In this document: positions 8,759 through 18,426 of the stretch, piece by piece
Layout of the letters: each line of letters opens with the position of its first letter
Position numbering within the stretch: the stretch's first letter is position 1
From: Novosphingobium guangzhouense
GTDB taxonomy: Bacteria; Pseudomonadota; Alphaproteobacteria; Sphingomonadales; Sphingomonadaceae
NCBI RefSeq assembly: GCF_002896965.1
Contig: NZ_LYMM01000051.1
Coordinates: 186,001 to 250,000, forward strand
Reading direction: 5' to 3'
Length of the DNA stretch: 64,000 bases
Position numbers and translations under genes: made by a program
Notes under the pieces: generated by a model
What the model was told of the DNA's origin: nothing
The model's database searches: none
The model's input: the letters and a program-made list of their open reading frames with translations, nothing else

Positions 8759-9261
8759 TGGCCGTGGTCCCCTCCGGCCGGCTGTCTCTGGATGAAGCGG
8801 ATATCCGCATCCTGGGCGCGTTGCAGAAGGACGGCACGCTGTCCGTCGCTGCGCTTTCAGAGGTGGTGCACCTTTCGCACAACAGTTGCTGGCGGCGGCT
8901 CAAGCGGCTGGAGGCGGCAGGTGCGGTCAAGGGGCGCGTGGCGCTGCTCGACCCTGAGAAGCTGGGGCTTGAGCTGACCGCCTATGTCTCGATCCGCACC
9001 AGCGAGCACAACGACGAATGGCTGCGCAGCTTTGCGCACGCGGTCGAGACGATGCCGGAGATCGTGGAACTGTACCGCATGACCGGCGACGTCGATTACC
9101 TGATGAAGATCAGGGTCGCCAACATCGCCGCCTACGATGCGGTCTACAAGAAGCTGATCGGCATGGTGAAGCTGACCGACGTGAGTTCGGCCTTCGCCAT
9201 GGAGGAGATGAAGAACACCACCGAACTGCCCCTGTCCACATCGCCCTGCAGGACGGGGTGA
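8758..9261 (+). CDS. Lrp/AsnC family transcriptional regulator
   Basis: A 167-residue regulator: an AsnC-type winged HTH at about residues 8-62 (LDEADIRILGALQKDGTLSV and following), then a RAM ligand-binding domain (about 72-155) ending in SSAFAMEEMKNTTELPL. Lrp-type proteins normally sense amino acids. Its place at the end of the coupled enzyme run (TGATG overlap with the RraA-like gene) hints that an amino acid or amino-acid-like product is made or sensed. A small inverted repeat, TCGTGA-N6-TCACGA, lies just downstream at 9288-9305 in front of the PLP enzyme and is a candidate binding site. Confidence 0.92.
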   Translation: MAVVPSGRLSLDEADIRILGALQKDGTLSVAALSEVVHLSHNSCWRRLKRLEAAGAVKGRVALLDPEKLGLELTAYVSIRTSEHNDEWLRSFAHAVETMPEIVELYRMTGDVDYLMKIRVANIAAYDAVYKKLIGMVKLTDVSSAFAMEEMKNTTELPLSTSPCRTG

Positions 9262-9287
9262 TGAATGTGCGGGAGATCCAGCTTCGA

Positions 9288-9305
9288 TCGTGACGTTCAT
9301 CACGA
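9288..9305. promoter_or_regulatory. Inverted repeat TCGTGA-N6-TCACGA
   Basis: A perfect 6+6 inverted repeat in the 157-bp gap between the Lrp gene and the PLP enzyme. It could be an operator for the Lrp or IclR protein, or the stem of a weak terminator; no T-run follows. No -35/-10 pair could be assigned with confidence. Confidence 0.35.
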
Positions 9306-9418
9306 CATTTCTCGAAACGACGAAAAATCTGGGTGAGATCGTCAACACCCGCTCCGACTAGAAGCAAGCCGACGCGACAAGGTTCGTGACGTGCGCGAAT
9401 ATACGACAGGATAGCAAA

Positions 9419-10720
9419 GTGAATATCGAAGACAGCGCCACGGGTGAAGCGACGCGGATGATACATCCCGAACAGGATGGCGAATTCGTGTTGCGCACTG
9501 CAGCGCCGGTTCTTCAGCGTGGTACGACAGTACTTCTCGATGACTATGGCTGTTTCGGACGGGCCGCGCCGACTTACGGCCGCGGGGGGCTTGCAACGCA
9601 GTCGGCACTGCGCCGGTCGCTGTGCGATCTGGAAGGCGGCGAAGTGGCGGAGCTGTATCCTTCGGGCCTTGCCGCGCTCTCGGGTGCGATCATGGCGGTA
9701 TGCGGCGCGGGCGACGAGATCCTCGTGTGCGATACGATTTACGGCCCGACACGCCGCTTCGCGGAAACGACGATGGCCGATTACGGCGTGTCGACCCGCT
9801 ACTTCCCAGCAGACATCGCGCTGGATGACCTTGCAGCGATGATCGGCGATGCGACGCGGCTGATCGTGCTGGAGGCGCCCGGATCGCTGACGCTCGACAT
9901 GCTGGACATTCCTGCCATCGCTGCACTGGCGCGTTCGCGGGGCGTGCTGACCCTTGTAGACAACACGTATGCGGCGGGGGTGCTGTTCAAGCCGCTGGCG
10001 CACGGGGTCGATATCTCGGTCCAGGCGCTCACAAAGTACGTTTGCGGTCATTCCGACGTGTTCATGGGCAGCGCCGTTGCCAGCGGCGAAGTGGGCGCGC
10101 TGTTGAAGCGGGGTGCGCGCAGCGTGGGCTGGGCGGTGTCCTCCGATGACGCGTACCTTGCGCTGCGGGGTATGCGCACCCTGCATACGCGGTTGGCGCG
10201 GCATGGCGAGGCGGCGCTGACGGTTGCCGCATGGCTGCGCGATCAGCCGATGGTGCGCGAAGTGCTGTGCCCCCAGCTTGCGGGCGCGCCGGGGCATGAC
10301 TTGTTCATGCGCGATTACAGCGCGGGCAACGGCCTTGTCACGATCGTGCTCGACGGTCCCGAGAGCGCCGAGCACGCGTTCCTCGATGCGTTGAAGTTGT
10401 TCGGCCTCGGCTTTTCGTGGGGTGGGTTCGAAAGCCTGGCCATCCCGTGCAACGGACAGATCCGCCAGCGGCGCTTTGCTGCTGACACGACATTCCCGGT
10501 GATCCGCCTCCACGTGGGGCTGGAGAACACCGCGGACCTCATTCGCGAACTCGACGGCGCGCTTTCCGCATTTGCGGCGGCGGTCGGCGAGGGCGCGCAA
10601 ACCGGGACGGGACAACCCGCCGGACACGTAGGCGCCGTCGCCCCTTCGGGCTGCGATGCCCAGGGAGACAGCGTCATCAATCCGGCGGCAGCAGATACGC
10701 CGCCCACCATGGGGGTTTGA
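9419..10720 (+). CDS. Cys/Met metabolism PLP-dependent lyase (trans-sulfuration family)
   Basis: Start taken at GTG 9419, which has AGGA seven bases upstream; GTG 9386 is an alternative. The 433-residue protein shows the family core: GRGGLATQSALRRSL near 55-67, an aspartate in LVDNTYAAGVLFKPL (D181) and the PLP lysine K206 in ALTKYVCGHSD. Family members are cystathionine beta- or gamma-lyases, synthases and methionine gamma-lyases, and they cleave or form C-S or C-N bonds at the beta or gamma carbon of amino acids. The C-terminus carries about 45 extra residues rich in Gly, Ala, Pro and Thr (after AFAAAVGEG) with no recognisable domain. The stop codon abuts the receptor ATG with no gap. Confidence 0.85.
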   Translation: MNIEDSATGEATRMIHPEQDGEFVLRTAAPVLQRGTTVLLDDYGCFGRAAPTYGRGGLATQSALRRSLCDLEGGEVAELYPSGLAALSGAIMAVCGAGDEILVCDTIYGPTRRFAETTMADYGVSTRYFPADIALDDLAAMIGDATRLIVLEAPGSLTLDMLDIPAIAALARSRGVLTLVDNTYAAGVLFKPLAHGVDISVQALTKYVCGHSDVFMGSAVASGEVGALLKRGARSVGWAVSSDDAYLALRGMRTLHTRLARHGEAALTVAAWLRDQPMVREVLCPQLAGAPGHDLFMRDYSAGNGLVTIVLDGPESAEHAFLDALKLFGLGFSWGGFESLAIPCNGQIRQRRFAADTTFPVIRLHVGLENTADLIRELDGALSAFAAAVGEGAQTGTGQPAGHVGAVAPSGCDAQGDSVINPAAADTPPTMGV

Positions 10721-13177
10721 ATGCGTAGAATACTCGTTACCTCGTCCATCCTTGCGCTCAGCGTCGCCACCGGCAACGCGGCGTTCGCCCAGAGCGCGGA
10801 CGATGCCGCAGCACCGGGCGGTTCGGACATCGTCGTTACCGGCTCACGCGGACAGGCGCGCACTGTCGCTACCAGCCCGACGCCGATCGACGTCATCAGC
10901 GGCGAACAGATCGCCCAGCTTGGCGGCTCGATGCAGCTGCGTGATGTACTGACCCAGCTGGTTCCCTCGTTCCAGTCGCAGCAGGTCGGTTCCTCGTCGT
11001 GGAACTCGGTCTCGCGCCCGGCGGGCCTGCGCGGCCTTTCCGGCGTTCACGTGCTGGTGCTGGTCAACGGCAAGCGTCGCCACAACTCGGCGCTGATCGA
11101 CCTCAATTCGGGCTCCACCTCGATGGGCGGCAATCCGGTCGACCTTGATCAGATCCCCGCCAGCGCGATCGCCCGCATCGAAGTCCTGCGTGACGGCGCG
11201 GCGGCGCAGTACGGTTCGGACGCCATCGCCGGCGTCATCAACGTTATCCTCAAGAGCAACCCCGATGCGGGCAGCGGCTCGATCGAGGTCGGTCAGCGCT
11301 ACAAGGACAGCGTCAACGGCAGCGACGGCGAAACCGTCTCGGCGCAGCTTTCCAAGGGCTTCCACATCGGCGAAACCGGATCGATCGTGGTCTCGGCGGA
11401 GGCAAAGCGTCAGAAGGCGACGGTCCGCAATCAGGACTACACCGGCCGCATCTATTCGCAGGTAAACGGCGCCGACGACCCGCGTGAGGCGAGCGGCGAC
11501 CGCCGCCGCTATCAGGGCGGCCTGCCCGATCTCAAATCCATCAACCTTGCCCAGAACAGCGAGTTCGAAGCGGGCGACCTGACGATCTACAGCAACGCCA
11601 CTTTCGGTTACCGCGAGGCGCGCGTCGGCCAGGCGGGCCGTTATCCCGCCACCACCAGCGACATCGTGGAAATCTATCCTGACGGTTTCACGCCCTATTA
11701 CACGATGGCCGAGACCGACTGGCAGGCGACCGCGGGCATGAAGCAGACGGTGGACGGCTGGCACCTTGATCTCAGCACCACGTATGGCCGCGACTACGTG
11801 CGTTCGGGTGCTGACAACACGCTCAACGCCTCGCTCGGCACCGAAAGCCCTACCACCTTCGACACTTTCAGCTCGGCGTTCGACCAGTGGACGACGAACT
11901 TCGATGTCACCAAGGGCTTCGAGGTTCTGGGCGGTCGCAACCTGCAGGTTTCGGCAGGGGCGGAGTTCCGTTACGAAAGCTACGTCACCAAGTCGCTCGA
12001 CACGGCATCGTGGGAGAACGGGGGCTATCAGTACCCGGCAGATTCCGCGCTGGCAGGCCAGTACGGCGCCATCGGCGCGCAGGGCGCCACGGTTGTCACC
12101 CCCGACGATGAAGCGAAGGTGCAGCGCACGATCGGCGCGGCCTATATCGACCTTGCGCTCGACCTGACCGACCGGCTGCTGCTGACCGGCGCGGGCCGCT
12201 TCGAAACGTATGACGACAGTTCGGGCAGTGTGTGGAGCGGCAAGGCTTCGGCCTTGTGGAAGGCCACCGACTGGCTGAACTTCCGCGGCGCCTTCTCCAA
12301 CGGGTTCCGTGCGCCCTCGCTGTCTCAGCAGGCCTACGCGCAGACCGCCACGCAGGTTTCGCTGATCGGCAACGCCTATCAGCTAATCGAATCGAAGATC
12401 GTGCAGACCGGTTCGGCCATCGCGCAGGCCCTTGGCCAGCAGCCGCTCAAGCCTGAAAAGTCGCGCAACTACAGCTTTGGCGTGACGCTGACCCCGCTGG
12501 CCGGCTTCACGCTGACGGTCGACGCCTATCAGATCAACATCGACGACCGCATCACCCTGACGGGTCTGCAGTCGAGCGCTGGCGTGCGCCAGATCCTGAT
12601 CGACAACGGCTTCTCCGGAAATCAGTACGTGCGCTTCTTCACCAATGCGATCGATACCCGCACGCGCGGCATCGATGCGGTGGCGAACTACAGCTTCTCG
12701 CTGGGCGATTTCGGCAGCGTCCGGGCCAGTGCGGCGTACAACTACAACAAGACCAAGATCACGCACATCGCGGACGATCCCGATGCGCTGGCGGACCTTG
12801 GGCTGACCCTGTTCGACCGCCAGACGCAGGGCTATTTCACGGTCTTCAACCCGCGTGACAAGATCATCCTTGGCCTCAACTGGTCGAAGGGGCCGTTCTC
12901 GATCAACGCGAAGGAAACGCGCTATGGCAGCTGGAAGGCGCTGGCGAACAATGCCGCAAGCGATCAGAGCTACGGCGCGAAGTGGATCACCGATCTTGAG
13001 GTCGGCTACCAGCTGACCCAGAAGATGAAGCTTTCGGCCGGTGCCTACAATGTCTTCGATACCTACCCGGACAAGAACACCGTGACCAACACCATCGGCA
13101 GTTCGCCTTACGGCAGCAATTCGCCGTTCGGTGCCTATGGCGGCTATTACTACGGTCGCCTCTCCTTCGACTTCTAA
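10721..13177 (+). CDS. TonB-dependent outer-membrane receptor
   Basis: An 818-residue receptor: signal peptide (ILALSVATGNAAFAQ), the short DIVVTG segment typical of sphingomonad receptors, plug domain (about 45-165, with GLRGLSGVHVLVLVNGKRR and IARIEVLRDGAAAQYGSDAIAGVINVI) and a C-terminal beta-barrel ending in FGAYGGYYYGRLSFDF with a terminal aromatic. It moves a large or scarce ligand across the outer membrane using TonB energy. It directly follows the PLP enzyme with zero gap, so it is probably the uptake component of the same catabolic system. A strong GC hairpin follows it at 13195-13231. The ligand is unknown. Confidence 0.93.
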   Translation: MRRILVTSSILALSVATGNAAFAQSADDAAAPGGSDIVVTGSRGQARTVATSPTPIDVISGEQIAQLGGSMQLRDVLTQLVPSFQSQQVGSSSWNSVSRPAGLRGLSGVHVLVLVNGKRRHNSALIDLNSGSTSMGGNPVDLDQIPASAIARIEVLRDGAAAQYGSDAIAGVINVILKSNPDAGSGSIEVGQRYKDSVNGSDGETVSAQLSKGFHIGETGSIVVSAEAKRQKATVRNQDYTGRIYSQVNGADDPREASGDRRRYQGGLPDLKSINLAQNSEFEAGDLTIYSNATFGYREARVGQAGRYPATTSDIVEIYPDGFTPYYTMAETDWQATAGMKQTVDGWHLDLSTTYGRDYVRSGADNTLNASLGTESPTTFDTFSSAFDQWTTNFDVTKGFEVLGGRNLQVSAGAEFRYESYVTKSLDTASWENGGYQYPADSALAGQYGAIGAQGATVVTPDDEAKVQRTIGAAYIDLALDLTDRLLLTGAGRFETYDDSSGSVWSGKASALWKATDWLNFRGAFSNGFRAPSLSQQAYAQTATQVSLIGNAYQLIESKIVQTGSAIAQALGQQPLKPEKSRNYSFGVTLTPLAGFTLTVDAYQINIDDRITLTGLQSSAGVRQILIDNGFSGNQYVRFFTNAIDTRTRGIDAVANYSFSLGDFGSVRASAAYNYNKTKITHIADDPDALADLGLTLFDRQTQGYFTVFNPRDKIILGLNWSKGPFSINAKETRYGSWKALANNAASDQSYGAKWITDLEVGYQLTQKMKLSAGAYNVFDTYPDKNTVTNTIGSSPYGSNSPFGAYGGYYYGRLSFDF

Positions 13178-13194
13178 GTACCCACCCAAGACTA

Positions 13195-13231
13195 GCGGCC
13201 GGCAGGGCAACCGACCCCGCCCGCCGGCCGC
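13195..13231 (+). terminator. GC-rich hairpin after TonB receptor
   Basis: A perfect 9-bp stem, GCGGCCGGC (13195-13203) with GCCGGCCGC (13223-13231), 18 bp after the receptor stop. It lacks a long T-run (GCCTTTCCC follows), so it is a probable rather than canonical intrinsic terminator. Confidence 0.6.
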
Positions 13232-13313
13232 GCCTTTCCCCTACAATCCGACGTTTCCCCACGGGCGAAAGCATGGCTTTCGCGCGGGTGACGTCCTGCG
13301 CCCGGTCTGCTCC

Positions 13314-14090
13314 ATGCTGTTCCTGCTTCACGCCCACCCCCTGATGACTGCGATCGGCTGCGGCAGCCTGATCGGCCTTGTGCTGGCGCTGATCGGCGGG
13401 GGCGGATCGGTGGTGGCGACGCCGATGCTGGTCTACGTGATCGGCCTTGGCAATCCGCACCTTGCGATCGGCACCGGCGCGATCGGCGTTGCCGCGAATG
13501 CCGCTATGGCTTTGGCCGGACATGCCCGCGCCGGGCGCGTGCGCTGGCGCAGCGGCATGCTGTTCGCCTGCTGCGGCCTTGCCGGAGCGAGCCTTGGGTC
13601 CAGCCTGGGCAAGCTGTGCGATGCCCAGTGGCTGCTGCGCGGGTTGTCGGTGCTGATGCTGGTGATCGCCTTGTCGATGCTGCTGCGCCGCGCGGTTCAA
13701 GCTGCCGACGGCGTGGAGCAGACCGGTTGGCGCCGTCTTGCCGGGTTCGGCGCGGGCAGTGGCTCGCTGGCGGGGTTCTTCGGCATCGGCGGCGGCTTCC
13801 TGATCGTTCCGGGGCTTGTCAGTGCCACCGGCATGTCGACGGCCGAAGCAGTGGCAACATCGCTGATCGCCGTCACCATTTTCGGCGCGACGACGGCTGC
13901 CAATTATGCGGTTTCGGGGCTGGTAGACTGGCCCGTCGCCGTGGCGCTCATCGCCGGGGGCCTCATCGGAGGCATCGGCGGCGGCGCGATCGCCGGGCGG
14001 CTTGCCGCAAGCCGCGACCTCCTGCGCTTCCTGTTTTCGACGCTCGTTGCGGCAATGGCGATGGCCATGCTGGCGAGCACATTCAACTGA
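13314..14090 (+). CDS. TauE/SafE family permease
   Basis: The frame is open from 13131, but the sequence before 13314 is not protein-like and overlaps the receptor and hairpin. ATG 13314 (MLFLLHAHP) or ATG 13344 (MTAIGCG) is therefore the start. The 258-residue protein has about eight hydrophobic segments and the duplicated glycine-rich pattern of the family (GLVLALIGGGGSVVATPML; GSLAGFFGIGGGFLIVPGL). TauE/SafE proteins export sulfite, sulfoacetate or related anions and also occur as generic anion permeases. It lies 13 bp before the DUF6356 gene. No sulfur-oxidation gene is next to it, so the substrate stays open. Confidence 0.85.
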   Translation: MLFLLHAHPLMTAIGCGSLIGLVLALIGGGGSVVATPMLVYVIGLGNPHLAIGTGAIGVAANAAMALAGHARAGRVRWRSGMLFACCGLAGASLGSSLGKLCDAQWLLRGLSVLMLVIALSMLLRRAVQAADGVEQTGWRRLAGFGAGSGSLAGFFGIGGGFLIVPGLVSATGMSTAEAVATSLIAVTIFGATTAANYAVSGLVDWPVAVALIAGGLIGGIGGGAIAGRLAASRDLLRFLFSTLVAAMAMAMLASTFN

Positions 14091-14103
14091 AGGAAAATCC
14101 CCC

Positions 14104-14361
14104 ATGTTCCGCAAGATCTTTCAGGAGCACCCCGAATCCGTTGGTGAAACCTACGGCCAGCACTTCCAGTCGGCGTTCGGCTTCGGCACTGCGATGGTCG
14201 TGGGCGGGGTGAAGTGTCTGATTCACGGCATATTGCCGCCTCTGTTCACGACTTCGGGCAGCGACGTGGTGCGGGTGCTGCACCGCCGAATGGTGACGCA
14301 CCGCCACCGCGACCAGCAGCATGGTGACGCTGGCGCCGCGTTGCCGGCGTCACGGAAATGA
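14104..14361 (+). CDS. DUF6356 family small membrane-associated protein
   Basis: An 85-residue protein starting MFRKIFQEHPESVGETYGQH, with one hydrophobic stretch (about 25-50, FGTAMVVGGVKCLIHGILPPL) and a basic C-terminus. The N-terminal HPESVGETYxxH pattern matches a small conserved sphingomonad family that I recall as DUF6356, sometimes labelled a capsule-type protein. GGAAA lies 8-12 bases upstream of the ATG. The function is unknown. It is convergent with the diguanylate cyclase, 24 bp away. Confidence 0.7.
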   Translation: MFRKIFQEHPESVGETYGQHFQSAFGFGTAMVVGGVKCLIHGILPPLFTTSGSDVVRVLHRRMVTHRHRDQQHGDAGAALPASRK

Positions 14362-14385
14362 CCGATGATCTCGGTGCGGTAAGGC

Positions 14386-16224
<1,839 letters not shown>

Positions 16225-16272
16225 GGGAATCTCCGTATAAGCGGGAGTTTACGCCCTCGGCCATCTGCCGCC

Positions 16273-16304
16273 GCGTTGCAATCGAAATTACAAAATTGCA
16301 ATGC
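16273..16304. promoter_or_regulatory. Inverted repeat upstream of diguanylate cyclase
   Basis: Arms GCGTTGCAAT (16273-16282) and ATTGCAATGC (16295-16304) pair at 9 of 10 positions around a 12-base AT-rich spacer. This locally AT-rich patch between the SDR stop and the cyclase start is a good candidate operator or promoter region for the minus-strand cyclase gene. Confidence 0.4.
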
Positions 16305-16328
16305 GACGGCGCACGTGCAGGTGCGGCT

Positions 16329-17126
16329 TCAGGCGATGGTTGGAACGATGCCGCCTTCGACGCGGATCGCGGCGCCATTGGTGATCGCGCCCAGCGGACT
16401 GGCGAGCAGCGCAACCTGTGCGGCGATCTCGTCCGCTTCGATCAGGCGGCGGATGAGCGACAGGGGACGCATCTTGGCGAAGAATTCCGCCTCGCGCTCT
16501 GCCTCGGGGGCGTCCTTGTTGTCGACGACCGAGCGGATGAACTCGACGATGCCTTCAGAGCGCGTGGGGCCGGGCATGACCGAATTTACGGTTACGCCGG
16601 TGCCGCGCGTCTGTTCCGCCAGACCGCGCGCGATGGCCAGTTGGGCGGTCTTCGTCATGCCGTAGTGGATCATCTCGCCCGGAATCACGAGAGCGCTTTC
16701 GCTGGCGATGAAGATCACACGGCCCCAGTCCTTCTCCAGCATCCGGGGGAAGTAGTGCCGGGCAAGCCGCGCGCCGCTGACGACGTTGACTTCGAAGAAG
16801 TGATGCCAGTCCTCATCGCTGATCTCGGTGAAGGGCTTGGCCTCGTAGATGCCCAGATTGTTGATCAGGATATCGACTTCGGGCGCGGCGGCGATCAGCG
16901 CTTCGGCCCCCTCAGCGGTTGCGGGGTCGGCCAGAACGGCGCGTACCTTTCCCCCGTTCGCGGCGGTAGCGCTGACTTTCGCGGCCGCCTCGTCCAGCTT
17001 GGCCTGGCTGCGGCCGGAGATGACGACGTCGGCGCCCTCTGCGGCAAGGCGCTCGGCGATGGCGAGGCCGATGCCGGCGGTCGATCCGGTGACGAGCGCG
17101 GTCTTGCCGGCAAGTTTGAGATCCAT
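16329..17126 (-). CDS. SDR family NAD(P)-dependent oxidoreductase
   Basis: Start at ATG 17126, preceded by AGGAGC ten bases upstream, giving 265 residues; the longer open frame is not supported. Classical SDR motifs: nucleotide-binding TGSTAGIG (13-20), structural NNLG (89-92) and the catalytic set S142/S144 with Y155-x3-K159 (HYGMTK). The enzyme oxidises or reduces an alcohol/ketone. It is divergent from a LysR regulator across 107 bp containing a symmetric ATGCAT-N11-ATGCAT element, the usual arrangement for a LysR target gene. The substrate is unknown. Confidence 0.9.
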   Translation of the reverse strand: MDLKLAGKTALVTGSTAGIGLAIAERLAAEGADVVISGRSQAKLDEAAAKVSATAANGGKVRAVLADPATAEGAEALIAAAPEVDILINNLGIYEAKPFTEISDEDWHHFFEVNVVSGARLARHYFPRMLEKDWGRVIFIASESALVIPGEMIHYGMTKTAQLAIARGLAEQTRGTGVTVNSVMPGPTRSEGIVEFIRSVVDNKDAPEAEREAEFFAKMRPLSLIRRLIEADEIAAQVALLASPLGAITNGAAIRVEGGIVPTIA

Positions 17127-17179
17127 GAAATGATGCTCCTGTTTCCGTTGAGGCCGGAATCTAGGTCGCCATCTTATTG

Positions 17180-17202
17180 ATGCATAGTGAGCGGTCATGC
17201 AT
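17180..17202. promoter_or_regulatory. Candidate LysR operator ATGCAT-N11-ATGCAT
   Basis: Two perfect ATGCAT palindromes (17180-17185 and 17197-17202) separated by 11 bases, in the divergent intergenic region between the SDR gene and the LysR gene. Two half-sites about 1.5 helical turns apart fit a dimeric or tetrameric LysR-type regulator. Confidence 0.5.
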
Positions 17203-17233
17203 ATCAGAAGTGATTTGGAATCACGGATGGGCG

Positions 17234-18136
17234 ATGGACAACCGTTTCGGCGAAATGCAGATCTTCCTTGCGGTAGCGCAGGGCGGCAGCTTTGCGAAAG
17301 CGGCCACGGCGCTGCGGTTGACGCCGTCCGCGGTCAGCCGCGCCATGGCCCGGCTCGAAGGCAGGCTGGGGGTGCAGTTGGTGTCGCGGACCACCCGCGC
17401 ACTGGCGCTGACGGCAGAAGGGGAAGTCTACCGCGCGCGCGTTGCCGGGCTCGTCGCGGAAATCGACGAGGTGGAGCGTGGCTTCGGATCAGAGGCAGAG
17501 GCGCCGCGCGGGCCGCTGCGTATCAATGCCTCGGTGCCGTTCGGGACGCAGTGCCTGCTGCCGATCCTGCCGCGCTTTCAGCACGCGTATCCTGCCGTCA
17601 CGATCAACCTGGCCTTGTCGGATACGCTGGTCGATCTGGTTGAAGAGCGGGCCGATCTGGCCATTCGTATCGGCCCGCTGCGCGATACCGGGCTGAAGGC
17701 GAAGAAGCTGGGGCGCAGCAGGATGGCGGTGGTCGCCAGCCCCGGATACCTGCAGGACCGCGGGGTGCCCATGCATCCGCGCGATCTTGCGGGGCACGAT
17801 TGCCTGCAATTCAGTTTCCGGCGCTCGATCGATACCTGGCCTTTCAGGGGCGATGGCGCCGTCGTGCAGCGGCCGATCGAACCGGCGTTTCTTGGCAATT
17901 CAGGGGAGGTGGTGCGGATGATGGCGGTGGCTGGCGGTGGCATCGCGCGCCTCGGTCGGTTTCATGTCGCCGCCGATCTGGCAGCGGGGCGGCTCGTCGA
18001 AATTCTGGGGCCGTTCAATCCGGGCGACCACGAGGATATCCATGCCCTTTACGTGGGGCATCGGCGGCTGGCTTCGCGAATCCGGGCGTTTCTTGATTTT
18101 CTGGATGCGCAGCTTGTTTTGCCGGGCGCCGATTAG
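17234..18136 (+). CDS. LysR family transcriptional regulator
   Basis: ATG 17234 (MDNRFGEMQIFLAVAQGGSF) gives a standard 300-residue LysR protein; the frame is open to 17177, but the upstream residues do not belong to the family. HTH at about 18-48 (AATALRLTPSAVSRAMARLE), substrate-binding domain about 90-295. It is divergent from the SDR gene and probably regulates it through the ATGCAT pair between them. Its TAG stop overlaps the TAA of the convergent DUF3325 gene by three bases. Confidence 0.92.
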   Translation: MDNRFGEMQIFLAVAQGGSFAKAATALRLTPSAVSRAMARLEGRLGVQLVSRTTRALALTAEGEVYRARVAGLVAEIDEVERGFGSEAEAPRGPLRINASVPFGTQCLLPILPRFQHAYPAVTINLALSDTLVDLVEERADLAIRIGPLRDTGLKAKKLGRSRMAVVASPGYLQDRGVPMHPRDLAGHDCLQFSFRRSIDTWPFRGDGAVVQRPIEPAFLGNSGEVVRMMAVAGGGIARLGRFHVAADLAAGRLVEILGPFNPGDHEDIHALYVGHRRLASRIRAFLDFLDAQLVLPGAD

Positions 18137-18426
18137 CGGGCGCCGCGGCCTGCCTTGCGGTTGACCGCCCAGTTGATGGCGGTGACGGTCAGCCCGGCGC
18201 CGACGCTTGCCTCCCCGAACCAGACGATGGTGCCCATCGCACTGCCCAGAGCGGCAATGTTCACGCCCAGAGCACCGGCCAGCAGCAGCCACCCGCTGGT
18301 ACGTGCCGCACGTGCCTGCTCGTCAGTCAGTGTCCGGCCGGTGAGGTCGCGTTGATGGCGCTTCATGGCCACCGCCAATGACAGGAAAGCGGCAAAGCTG
18401 AGGGCCAGCGCCAAAACGTGGATCAT
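18133..18426 (-). CDS. DUF3325 family membrane protein
   Basis: A 97-residue protein with three hydrophobic segments (about 3-20, 46-64, 67-85), matching small DUF3325-type proteins found in iron-siderophore utilisation clusters. Its ATG overlaps the stop of the PepSY gene (ATGA, 18423-18426), so it is the last gene of a three-gene coupled operon. It probably assists inner-membrane handling of ferric siderophore, but its biochemical role is not established. Tail-to-tail stop overlap with the LysR gene leaves no room for a terminator. Confidence 0.72.
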   Translation of the reverse strand: MIHVLALALSFAAFLSLAVAMKRHQRDLTGRTLTDEQARAARTSGWLLLAGALGVNIAALGSAMGTIVWFGEASVGAGLTVTAINWAVNRKAGRGAR

